NCBI RefSeq assembly: GCF_000799565.1
Contig: NZ_JUHB01000001.1
Coordinates: forward strand, 2,297,501-2,361,500
Source of the DNA: Cellulophaga sp. Hel_I_12
GTDB lineage: Bacteria > Bacteroidota > Bacteroidia > Flavobacteriales > Flavobacteriaceae
DNA: 64,000 bases
Direction of reading: 5' to 3'
In this document: positions 45,841 to 54,500 of the stretch, in pieces
Layout: the number at the start of each line of letters is the position of its first letter
Position numbering within the stretch: position 1 is the first letter of the stretch
The notes under the pieces: generated by a model
The model's input: the letters and a program-made list of their open reading frames with translations, nothing else
What the model was told of the DNA's origin: nothing
The model's database searches: none
Translations under genes and position numbers: made by a program

Positions 45841-48477
45841 CTATTTATCAGGCTGTATTTCATCAATTAAATTAGACACCAACGAGGTCCATCCCGTTTG
45901 GTGTGATGCTCCTATTCCGCGCCCATTATCGCCATCAAAATACTCGTAATACAATATTAAATCTTTAAAATCTTCACGGGCATAAGTTTCTTTATGTAAA
46001 GCATGCACAATCCTATCTCCATGTTCATCCTTCTCAAAAATAGCAATCAACCTTTTGCTAATCTCAATACTAATTTCTTGAAGTGTTAGTCGTTTTTTAC
46101 TCCCCGTAGGGTATTCAAATTTTAAACTATCACCAGCATAGGAATGATATTCTTTTAAGGCTTGAATAAATAAGTAATTCATAGGAAACCAAACTGGTCC
46201 ACGCCAGTTTGAATTACCCCCAAATAGCGGTGTTGTTGATTCATTAGGTTCATAACTTATACTAAATGTATCGCCATTTATTCCTATATAATAGGGTTTT
46301 TCATGAATTTTTGAAAGGGAACGAATACCGAAGGGACTTAAAAATTCTTTTTCGTCTAAAAGCACATTCACTAGAATTTTCATTCTGTCTTTCGGTACTA
46401 AAGATAGTAGCAAATCATTGCCGTCTGCAAACTCTTGTACCACCGGGTATTTTAAGCGTTTCATTCTATGGTTTTTAAACCACTGAACTGCTCGTTTAAA
46501 CTTTGGAAGTTTTTCTAGGGTTTCTTTTTTGATGCAAAGCACGGCCGCAATAGATAACATACCCGCGATAGAGCGCACTTTTATAGACGTAGCATTACCA
46601 TTGGGTAGTATTAATTTATCATAAAAGAAGCTTTCTTGTTCGTCCCAAATTCCTTTGTTTTCGATACTCATTTTATTTAAAGCCTCGGCAATAAAAATAA
46701 AATGACCAAAATATTTAATGGCCATATCATCATAAGACTCGTCTTCTAAAGCCAATTCGATACTTATTTCGAGCATATTTAAGCAATACAATGCCATCCA
46801 AGCAGTACCATCTACTTGATCTAAAGTGCCGCCTCCTGGAACACCATGACTTCTATCGAAAACCCCAATATTATCTAAACCTAAAAATCCACCTTCAAAA
46901 ACATTATTTTGACTCCCGTCAATACGATTTACCCACCAGGTAAAATTTAATGCTAGTTTATTAAACATCCGTTTTAAAAACTGACGATCTGCTATTCCAG
47001 TTTTTTCTTTTTCGATTTTGTAAATTCTTAGCGTTGCCCAGGCTTGAACAGGTGGATTTACATCGCTAAAATTCCATTCATATGCCGGAATTTGGCCGTT
47101 AGGCGCCATATACCATTCTCTGGTAAACAACAACAATTGTTCTTTAGCAAAATGAGGATCAATTAATGCCATGGTCACACAGTGAAAAGCTGAATCCCAT
47201 GCCGCATACCATGGGTATTCCCAGGCATCGGGCATGAGCATAATATCATGATTTCTAAGGGTTTTCCAAGTATTATTTCTACCACTTAAGCGTTCCTGCG
47301 CAGGAATAGACGCTTTTGGATCCCCATCAAGCCAACGCTCCACATCGTAATTATAATACTTTTTTGACCACAGTAGACCAGCAAAAGCTTGTTTTTGAAT
47401 TTCTTGCTGTTCTTTGTCTTCTAGTTTGTTGTCATAAAAAATAGCACATTCTTCCTGCCTTTGCTTAAAAATATGATCAAAATCATCATTAAACGGATTT
47501 TTAACAGCATTTTTACTAAGCCTTAGTTTCACCACCTCTGTGGCGCCCGCAGCAATATTTAATTGATAAAGGGGTGCAAATTTTGTCCCTTTTTCAATCG
47601 CAGTTGGCAAGCTATAATCGCCCGAAGTTACTGCCTTATGAAATAAATCTTTTTTATAGGGGCTGTCATTTTTAGCCATAAAAACGGCTTCCCTATTGGT
47701 TTCATTCTCAGTAAATAAGAGTTCGGAAGCTTCTTCAAAATACAAATTATACTCCCCAACAAAGCAATGCTTAACACGTACATAAGGTACGCCGTTCTGC
47801 TTTTTTTTCTCAATACTTGGCTTCTCAGGCATTTCCCGAAAACTCCAATAATTCCTAACCCACAAGGTGGGTAACACGTGAATCGGTGCCTTTTTTTTGC
47901 CTTTATTGCTAATACTAATTTTGATTAAAATATCTTCATTATCAGCCTTTCCATATTCGGTAACCACATCAAAATAAGCCTTTTCGTCGAAAATACCCGT
48001 ATCTAATAACTCGTACTCAAGCTCGTTTCTATTTCTTTTCGCGTTTTCTTCAACCAGTTTCTCGTAAGGAAATTCTTGTTGCGGATACTTATACAAATGT
48101 TTCATATAAGAATGCGAAGGGGTATTTTCTAAGTAGTAATACAACTCTTTAACATCTTCCCCATGGTTTCCTTGTGGGCCTGTAAGCCCAAATAAACGCT
48201 CTTTTAGTATCCTGTCCTTACCATTCCATAATGAAACACCAAAACAAATATTACTGTATCGGTCCGATATGCCAGCCAACCCGTCTTCTCCCCATCGATA
48301 TGCTCTACTTCTAGCGTGTTCATGAGGAAAATAATTCCAGGCATCACCATTTGCGCTATAATCTTCACGAACTGTTCCCCATTGTCGTTCACTTAAATAG
48401 GGACCCCATTTTAACCAATCTTTTTCTTTACTGTAATTAGCCTCTATACGCTGGTCTTCTGCTGTGTTTTTATTCAT
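45841..48477 (-). CDS. GH63-type glucosidase (MGH1-like)
   Basis: This 878-residue protein resembles glycoside hydrolase family 63 and the MGH1-type glucosidases, with a catalytic (alpha/alpha)6 barrel in the C-terminal half (about residues 350-870). Characteristic segments are WYAAWDSAFHCVTMALIDP, with the general-acid region, PAYEWNFSDVNPPVQAWA, and NSNWRGPVWFPMNYLFIQAL. No signal peptide is present, so it probably acts in the cytoplasm on alpha-glucosides such as glucosylglycerate or kojibiose-like compounds, known substrates of the family. The MtfA gene follows 94 bases downstream, apparently unrelated. Confidence 0.85.
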   Translation of the reverse strand: MNKNTAEDQRIEANYSKEKDWLKWGPYLSERQWGTVREDYSANGDAWNYFPHEHARSRAYRWGEDGLAGISDRYSNICFGVSLWNGKDRILKERLFGLTGPQGNHGEDVKELYYYLENTPSHSYMKHLYKYPQQEFPYEKLVEENAKRNRNELEYELLDTGIFDEKAYFDVVTEYGKADNEDILIKISISNKGKKKAPIHVLPTLWVRNYWSFREMPEKPSIEKKKQNGVPYVRVKHCFVGEYNLYFEEASELLFTENETNREAVFMAKNDSPYKKDLFHKAVTSGDYSLPTAIEKGTKFAPLYQLNIAAGATEVVKLRLSKNAVKNPFNDDFDHIFKQRQEECAIFYDNKLEDKEQQEIQKQAFAGLLWSKKYYNYDVERWLDGDPKASIPAQERLSGRNNTWKTLRNHDIMLMPDAWEYPWYAAWDSAFHCVTMALIDPHFAKEQLLLFTREWYMAPNGQIPAYEWNFSDVNPPVQAWATLRIYKIEKEKTGIADRQFLKRMFNKLALNFTWWVNRIDGSQNNVFEGGFLGLDNIGVFDRSHGVPGGGTLDQVDGTAWMALYCLNMLEISIELALEDESYDDMAIKYFGHFIFIAEALNKMSIENKGIWDEQESFFYDKLILPNGNATSIKVRSIAGMLSIAAVLCIKKETLEKLPKFKRAVQWFKNHRMKRLKYPVVQEFADGNDLLLSLVPKDRMKILVNVLLDEKEFLSPFGIRSLSKIHEKPYYIGINGDTFSISYEPNESTTPLFGGNSNWRGPVWFPMNYLFIQALKEYHSYAGDSLKFEYPTGSKKRLTLQEISIEISKRLIAIFEKDEHGDRIVHALHKETYAREDFKDLILYYEYFDGDNGRGIGASHQTGWTSLVSNLIDEIQPDK

Positions 48478-48847
48478 ATCAAAAAATGATTCTGGAAACT
48501 GCTCTAAAAAAGTTTGACTACCCTCTTTAACCCACTAAGTGTTGATTCAAAAAAGCAGCGCTTTTTTTGTGATCTTAAATACATTTCATTTAGAGCAGCG
48601 CAAAAATAACACTCATGAGGCTAAAAGGAGTCTTTATTCGCTTACTTTTTCTGATTGAAACCAATTTTGAACATCCAAATGAGACTTAATGACAAAAAAG
48701 TACTATTGATAACACCACAGCAGCTGTTCTGGTTTCGGCGATAAAAAAGGTGAGTTAACTCACTTTTATAGCCCCTATAGTTCTAATAAGTACCTTCCCC
48801 AATCCATATAAGGTCGGAGATTTTTTCCTTTACTGCAGTAGACAGTG
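48478..48847. other. 370-base intergenic region between the GH63 and EamA genes
   Basis: I see no coding sequence here. The region holds a small hairpin (AAAAAAGC at 48549-48556 pairing with GCTTTTTT at 48560-48567), a TATTTTTG -7-like element on the minus strand at 48601-48608 that might serve the glucosidase gene, and the palindromic terminator at 48744-48768. Confidence 0.5.
48744..48768 (-). terminator. palindromic terminator after the EamA gene
   Basis: The perfect palindrome GTGAGTTAACTCAC (48750-48763) extends by further pairs to about 17 bp. On the minus strand it leads into a T run (48743-48748). It lies about 80 bases after the EamA stop. A regulator binding site is an alternative reading of the palindrome. 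Confidence 0.5.
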
Positions 48848-49744
48848 CTATTTTATGGATAATTTTCTTTTAGAAAATAAATTTTGAAATGTGATAGGTT
48901 TGTCTATAAACGTAATACCGATTCCTACTAAAAGCACTAGCCCACCCAAAATCATTTGCAGACTGATTGCTTCATTTAAAAATAACCAGGCTAAAAGAGC
49001 TGTGATAAAAGCCTGTGCCAAAAGACTTAAAGACACTCTTGTAGTTCTAATATGCTTTATGGCATAGCTCAGTGAAAACCAAGCTAAAAGCTGACAAACA
49101 ACAGCTTGTATGATTAGTACCATCCAAGTTTTTAGCGTATAGCCATAAAAATCCTCTCCTGCTGCAAAGTTTATAAAACCTAAAAAAATAGCCGACGAAA
49201 AAAGGCTCATAAACATAAAACTAAGGATGTTTACTTGGGCCAATACACGTTTAGAAATTAATAAATAAAAAGCATAAAACACGCCTGACAATAGACCAAA
49301 GATAAATGCACGGTTAAATTGAAATGCTATAAAAAATTGGAAGCCAACAATCGTAATCATACCTAAAAGCGCTATTAAAGTGCCCATCCAAAAATTAGAG
49401 GAAGGTTTGTTTTTTAAAAATAAAAAAGTAATAATTCCCACCCAAATAGGCGATAAATTTGTGAGAAGCGAAGCCTGAGTTGCTGTAGATTCTACTATAG
49501 CGATGTTCCAAAATGCCACATCGCATCCAAATAATACTCCACTCAAAAGTGCTAAAAGTGTTAAGGATAAGCTTGGTAGCTTCCATTGATTTTTCCAAAG
49601 CACCACAGGTAAAAGCACGATAAATGCTATGGCCATTCGGTAAAAGGCTGAAATTAAACCTGAGGTATATCCTAATTTTACCAAAAGAGGGAAAATTGAA
49701 ATACATAAAATACCGACTGCTAAAGCCATTCTAGGTTTCTTCAT
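48848..49744 (-). CDS. EamA/DMT family transporter
   Basis: This 298-residue protein has ten membrane segments in two EamA repeats (about residues 5-135 and 150-285), the drug/metabolite transporter layout. Segments such as ISAFYRMAIAFIVLLPVVLW in repeat 1, and SLSLLAQAFITALLAWLFLNEAISLQMILGG in repeat 2, are typical. It probably exports an amino acid or other metabolite. The substrate is unknown. The two tRNA-Cys-like genes lie upstream on the same strand. Confidence 0.88.
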   Translation of the reverse strand: MKKPRMALAVGILCISIFPLLVKLGYTSGLISAFYRMAIAFIVLLPVVLWKNQWKLPSLSLTLLALLSGVLFGCDVAFWNIAIVESTATQASLLTNLSPIWVGIITFLFLKNKPSSNFWMGTLIALLGMITIVGFQFFIAFQFNRAFIFGLLSGVFYAFYLLISKRVLAQVNILSFMFMSLFSSAIFLGFINFAAGEDFYGYTLKTWMVLIIQAVVCQLLAWFSLSYAIKHIRTTRVSLSLLAQAFITALLAWLFLNEAISLQMILGGLVLLVGIGITFIDKPITFQNLFSKRKLSIK

Positions 49745-49822
49745 TGCCTTATTTTAATCTGAAATTGTGCAACTAAATTAAAATCAGTTGATTAACTGTG
49801 TATAAGATAGTCCTCTTTAAAA

Positions 49823-49854
49823 CAAAAAATCCCCTTCTAAAATAGAAGAGGATT
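49823..49854 (-). terminator. terminator after the first tRNA-Cys gene
   Basis: Reading the minus strand, AATCCTCTTCTA pairs with TAGAAGGGGATT with one mismatch, then TTTTTT follows. It lies within 10 bases of the tRNA 3' end. Confidence 0.75.
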
Positions 49855-49861
49855 CTTAAAG

Positions 49862-49932
49862 AGGCATCGAGCGGATTCGAACCGCTGTACAAGCTTTTGC
49901 AGAGCTCTGCCTAGCCACTCGGCCACAATGCC
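49862..49932 (-). tRNA. tRNA-Cys (GCA)
   Basis: The 71-base minus-strand sequence folds as a complete tRNA. The acceptor stem GGCATTG pairs with CGATGCC, the D arm is GCC...GGC, the anticodon stem is GAGCT/AGCTT, the loop is CTGCAAA with anticodon GCA and a normal U33, and the T arm is AGCGG-TTCGAAT-CCGCT. The discriminator base is U, the cysteine identity base. CCA is not encoded. A terminator follows directly, so it appears to be a single-tRNA transcript. Confidence 0.93.
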
Positions 49933-49986
49933 TTTTTGCGAATGCAAATTTACAAAAATTTATGAGTAAGTGTAAAAATACTTACA

Positions 49987-50027
49987 TAAAAAAAGCCCTT
50001 TCTTTCTATTAAAAAAAGAGCGGGCTT
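49987..50027 (-). terminator. terminator after the second tRNA-Cys-like gene
   Basis: On the minus strand AAGCCC (50022-50027) pairs with GGGCTT (49993-49998), with partial pairing of the AAGAAA/TTTCTTT parts between, and T residues follow. It lies 6 bases after the tRNA 3' end. Confidence 0.6.
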
Positions 50028-50032
50028 CTCTG

Positions 50033-50104
50033 AGGCATCGAGTGGACTCGAACCACTATGGAAGTTCTTGCGGAACTTTGTCTATCCAATTCGACCACAA
50101 TGCC
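50033..50104 (-). tRNA. tRNA-Cys-like gene with abnormal anticodon loop (C33)
   Basis: This 72-base minus-strand sequence has the same acceptor stem (GGCATTG/CGATGCC) and U discriminator as the normal tRNA-Cys 100 bases away. It has its own D arm (GTC...GAC) and T arm (AGTGG-TTCGAGT-CCACT), both well paired. The anticodon stem AAGTT/AACTT is perfect, but the loop reads CCGCAAG. The anticodon is thus GCA with C at position 33 instead of the almost universal U, and the C32-G38 pair can shrink the loop to five bases. It may be a diverged tRNA-Cys with reduced or specialised function, or a pseudogene that has kept its stems. Confidence 0.75.
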
Positions 50105-50162
50105 TTTTAATGTTACAAAGATGCTGTTTTATTTACAAAACATAAAACCAAAAAGGTGTATT

Positions 50163-50519
50163 TCAACGAGTTAATTGTAAGTTTATCGAAACCATTTCAA
50201 CGTCTCCGTTAATAGGCGGGTTAATTTTTGATACCCTAACTTCTGCTTTAGAAACTGAACCACAGGAATCAAAAATTCGGTCTAAGATACGTTTTGCCAC
50301 ATGTTCTAACAGCTTTGATTTAATCGCCATTTCTTCTTTTACGATGTGATTGATCAGCACATAATCAACGGTATCCTCGAGGTCATCGGATATTGATGCT
50401 TTCGTTAAATCGGCAACAAGCTCAACATCAACGCTATAGTCACTCCCAATAATACTTTCTTCTCTTAAACACCCATGATAGGCATACACTTTAATATTGC
50501 TTAGCTTAATTTTTCCCAT
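50163..50519 (-). CDS. folB: dihydroneopterin aldolase
   Basis: This 118-residue enzyme converts 7,8-dihydroneopterin to 6-hydroxymethyl-7,8-dihydropterin and glycolaldehyde in folate synthesis. Typical elements are KVYAYHGCLREESIIGSDY at the start, LLEHVAKRILDRI in the middle, and VRVSKINPPINGDV with the catalytic Lys near the end. Length matches the family. It lies 58 bases after a tRNA gene on the same strand; a TAGCTTTG -7-like element at 50533-50540 could be its promoter. Confidence 0.93.
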   Translation of the reverse strand: MGKIKLSNIKVYAYHGCLREESIIGSDYSVDVELVADLTKASISDDLEDTVDYVLINHIVKEEMAIKSKLLEHVAKRILDRIFDSCGSVSKAEVRVSKINPPINGDVEMVSINLQLTR

Positions 50520-50585
50520 ACTTGTTTTTTTGCAAAGCTAGTAAAACCCTAGTTTTAATTCGGGAACATTATGGCTAAAGGGCAT

Positions 50586-51536
50586 TTAGTAGGTACATCT
50601 ACAATTACTTATTCCTTGAAATAAATCTACACCTAAGGTTACCACATGGGTTCCAGTACTATAATTACTTATTTCATTTAATTGAATTTGGTAGGAATAG
50701 CCAAAATATAAATTATTCTTTTTGAAACCGAAAAGAGGTGTTAAAAAGTTAGGAGATCCTGGCTGCTCAATTAAAACTCGATAACTTAAACCTAAATAGT
50801 AATAATCTTCAAAATCATAAAATCTAAATTTCAAGTTAAAATCTGTTTCAGATCTATTGTCACTTTCAAACATTTTAAAAAGTAAAGAGGGTTCTATTTC
50901 TAAATCACTGGTTTTGCTTTTTTTATAGCGATAACCCGTATACAAATAATAGTTTCTTAACCTGTTTGGTTCAAAAGTTACATTGAAACCAGTAAGATCT
51001 TTGTCAAGTATATTTGAAACATTAAGGCTAAAGTAAAAATTAGCTTTTCGATACAACAGACCAACATCTAAATTGTGATTTGTTGTTGAACGGTCATCGG
51101 TAACGCTTGGGTCTCCACCTGAATCAATAAACTCTTGAATGTCGATTCTAAATTGATTAAAATTATAGGATAGCCCAAAAGATAAAAATTCATCATCGTA
51201 GCGGTCTAAGGTTAAATGATGCGCAAATGAAAGTCTTGCTCCTTGCTGTTTTGTATATCCGTTTCTATCATTGTATAAAAAAACACCTACTCCAGATCTA
51301 TTGCCTAACCTCATATCAGCGGCCAAGGATTGTGTATCAGGGGCATCTTTGATACCTACCCACTGCGTTAAACCATTGACACGTATTTTAACATGATCAC
51401 CAATACCCGCATAAGTAGGCGATAACACAAATGGGTTATCTGCCAAATATTGGGAGAGCTGGGGAGAGTTAAGCTCTTGAGCTTTACTTAAAAAAGTAAA
51501 CAAAAGAAATACTCCTGTTATTATTATTTTCTTCAT
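50586..51536 (-). CDS. PorP/SprF family type IX secretion membrane protein
   Basis: This 316-residue protein has a signal peptide (MKKIIITGVFLLFTFLSKAQ) and the beta-barrel layout of the PorP/SprF family. Typical segments are SQYLADNPFVLSPTYAGIGDHVKIRV, TQWVGIKDAPDTQSLA and FGLSYNFNQF. These outer-membrane proteins are needed for secretion or surface attachment of specific T9SS cargo with a type B C-terminal domain. The frame is open to 51557, but ATG 51536 is chosen because the signal peptide starts there. It lies 20 bases after the giant SprB-like gene, the same order as sprB-sprF in Flavobacterium johnsoniae, so the giant protein is its likely client. Confidence 0.92.
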   Translation of the reverse strand: MKKIIITGVFLLFTFLSKAQELNSPQLSQYLADNPFVLSPTYAGIGDHVKIRVNGLTQWVGIKDAPDTQSLAADMRLGNRSGVGVFLYNDRNGYTKQQGARLSFAHHLTLDRYDDEFLSFGLSYNFNQFRIDIQEFIDSGGDPSVTDDRSTTNHNLDVGLLYRKANFYFSLNVSNILDKDLTGFNVTFEPNRLRNYYLYTGYRYKKSKTSDLEIEPSLLFKMFESDNRSETDFNLKFRFYDFEDYYYLGLSYRVLIEQPGSPNFLTPLFGFKKNNLYFGYSYQIQLNEISNYSTGTHVVTLGVDLFQGISNCRCTY

Positions 51537-51556
51537 GACACTGTAGGTTAAATTCA

Positions 51557-54500
51557 TTATCTATATAAGGTAAAATGGCCAACAAATTCTCTCTCATCGT
51601 TTTCACCTTGTAGCTTAATTACATACCAGTAATCTCCTGTAGGAAGATCACTGTTTTCGTAAATACCTTCCCATCCTGGATCATTTTGACCCATGCGATA
51701 TATCTCTCTTCCATAACGGTCAAAAATTACGGTTATTATATTCGGGAAGCCTTCTAAGTTTCTTGGTTTCCAAATATCATTGTTACCATCTGCATCTGGA
51801 GTAAAGAAATTAGGGATTTCTATATCGATAAATTCCATTTCTATCGTGGCTATAACCTCACAACCATTACCATCGACCACTCTAACGGTATACGTTGCAG
51901 TACGATTAATAAAGTAGGTATTGTCATCCCCATTATCAACAGCATCAAAGTAAAAGGTATAATTCCCATCTCCGCCACTGGCAACAGCCGTTATTTCGTT
52001 GATATTATTGTTCTCTAGGCTTAACACCAAAGGATCAAAATTTTCTATAGTGAATGGTATTATCTCCACACAACCATTTAACGAAATAATTAAAGTATGA
52101 TTCCCTGCAGGAATATTTGTGAAACTAGGTTCTAAACGAACATCCGTGGAGTTTACATCATCTAATTGATACAATACAGCTCCTGCTACTGATGGGTCAT
52201 CCAATGTTACCATCAAATAATTATCAGGCACAGTTGCCGTACATTCATACATTGGTGCCACTGTTGCTTTAATATTCACTCCTGGGTCAACAATGACTTG
52301 AACACTGTTTTCACAACCTAAAGCATCAAGAACATAAACAGTATGTGTGCCCGATGGTAAATTGGTATACGAAAATAGGTCAGCTACATAATTGGTATTG
52401 TCTAATCGCGTACTGTAGGGAGCAAGGCCTCCAGTGATCACAAGGTCAATAACACCATCGCTATCGCCCAAACAAGTTTCACCCGCTGCAGTAGCATCAA
52501 TAGCTATCTCGCTAGACTCAGCTATCGTATATTCTGTTTGTACAAAACAACCATTGGCATCTTGGGCAATTACCGTATAGGTACCTGGTGCTAAATTATC
52601 AAACTGATTAATATCATCAAATTGAGCCAAGTTTGGAGAAATTGCATATTGGTAATTTCCAGATCCACCTGATAAGGACACGTGGATATACCCCGTGTTT
52701 TCACCAAAACAAATCATGGCCGAATAATCATCCGTATACACTAAAGGTGCTGGCTCTGTTACAGTAATGACAGCGCTAATGGCTTCACAATCGCCACTGG
52801 TTACTTTTACATAATAATCACCCGCAATTAAATTTCTAAATACCCCATTAGCACTTGGTCCTTGTAGTGGCGTTGTGCTCGTTGGGCTGGCTAACAATTC
52901 ATATTGATAATTGCCCAAACCGCCACTTCCTCTAGCTATTAAAATAGCGGAATTGTCTCCACTACAATTCACCGAAGCTGCAGAAGCGTCAATAGTAATA
53001 ACTAGGGGTTCTACGGTATCCGCTGTAATCTCATTCGATAAAATAGACGTACAGTTGAACGCATCTTGAACATAATAGCGATAGGTTCCAGCCCCAGCAT
53101 TACCCGAAGGCAAACTATTAAATACATGTTGATTACCGCTATTAAACGGAATAAAGCTTACACCATCAGTACTGTAATTGTAAGGCGCTGTTCCACCATT
53201 GGCGGTTAACAATAATTCTAAATCATCCACACAGCTTATAGCTTGAGTCATCGTTAATGATCCAAAAACATCTACAGGATCTGAAATTATTGCTATAGGG
53301 GTTTCTGAAATACAGCGAACCGAATCACTAACACTAATACTATAGCGACCTGAGAATAACCCTGTGAAACTATTAGCACTCTGAGCTACCGAGGTAGAAA
53401 TAATTACCGTACCCGTAACATCGTAGGTGTTTAATCGGTACTGTAAAGCACCTAAACCACCTGAAGTTACCGTTGCAGTTACTATTCCTGTATCATCGCC
53501 ATAACAATCCAAAACTATGTCTGCTGAAATAGTAGCAACAATTGGTGCTGGTTGTAGTAAAGTTATGGCATCTGTAAATAAACACCCAAAACTATCGGTA
53601 ACGTTTACCGTAAAATTTCCAGCTGATAAGCCTGTAAAAATATAGGCATCAACCCCCGCTTGTGTGAAGGTTTGTGTCGATGAGCTAATCGTAATCGTGT
53701 ACGAACCTTTGCCACCTGAAGGGTCCACTAATATGCTACCTCTGTTATTGTCACAAGTAACGTTTGATTGTTCACTTATCACTGCGGTAATCGGGAATTC
53801 AGGCGTAAGTATCGTTACGGCATTAGAATTATCAGAACAGAAGGTGCTTGTTGCATCGGTTTCTATAATCTGAACATAATAACTACCCCCAAGTAAATTG
53901 TCTATAACTAAGGGTGTTGAGGTATTCCCTGATAGAACGGCTGAAACAGAAGTTCCGTCTGCTCTAAATACTTGATAGCTATACCCCCCTGTATAATTAG
54001 CAATGCTTACGTTAAAACTTCCACCGTTTACAGCATCATTTAAGCAGGTTTCATCGGTGGCTTTCACCGCAGTTACTTCAATAACTTTAGGGTCTGAAAC
54101 TACGTGCGTTGTTGTTAATATACAACCCGTATCTGTATTGGTAATTGTAATTACATAATTACCAATACCTAAGCCTGTAAAGTTTTCTGAGGCATTCGTT
54201 GAATTTATTGTTTGGTTGTAACCGTTTGGTCCTGTCACCACATACGATAAGTTGGGCGTAGCACTTGCAGGTGAAATCGTCACCCCAACAGTAATTTCTT
54301 CATCATTACCATTACAAGTCACAGTATCAACAAGACCAACAGTTGGCGTATTAATGCCTACAAAAGGAGCTATGCTAGCCGTTGTGGAAGCCGAACATCC
54401 CATATCATCGTAAACAGTAATCGTATAATTACCACCCAATACATTGGTTTCGGTATATATTGAATTGCTACCATCTTGTACCGGAGTACTTGGCGTTGCA

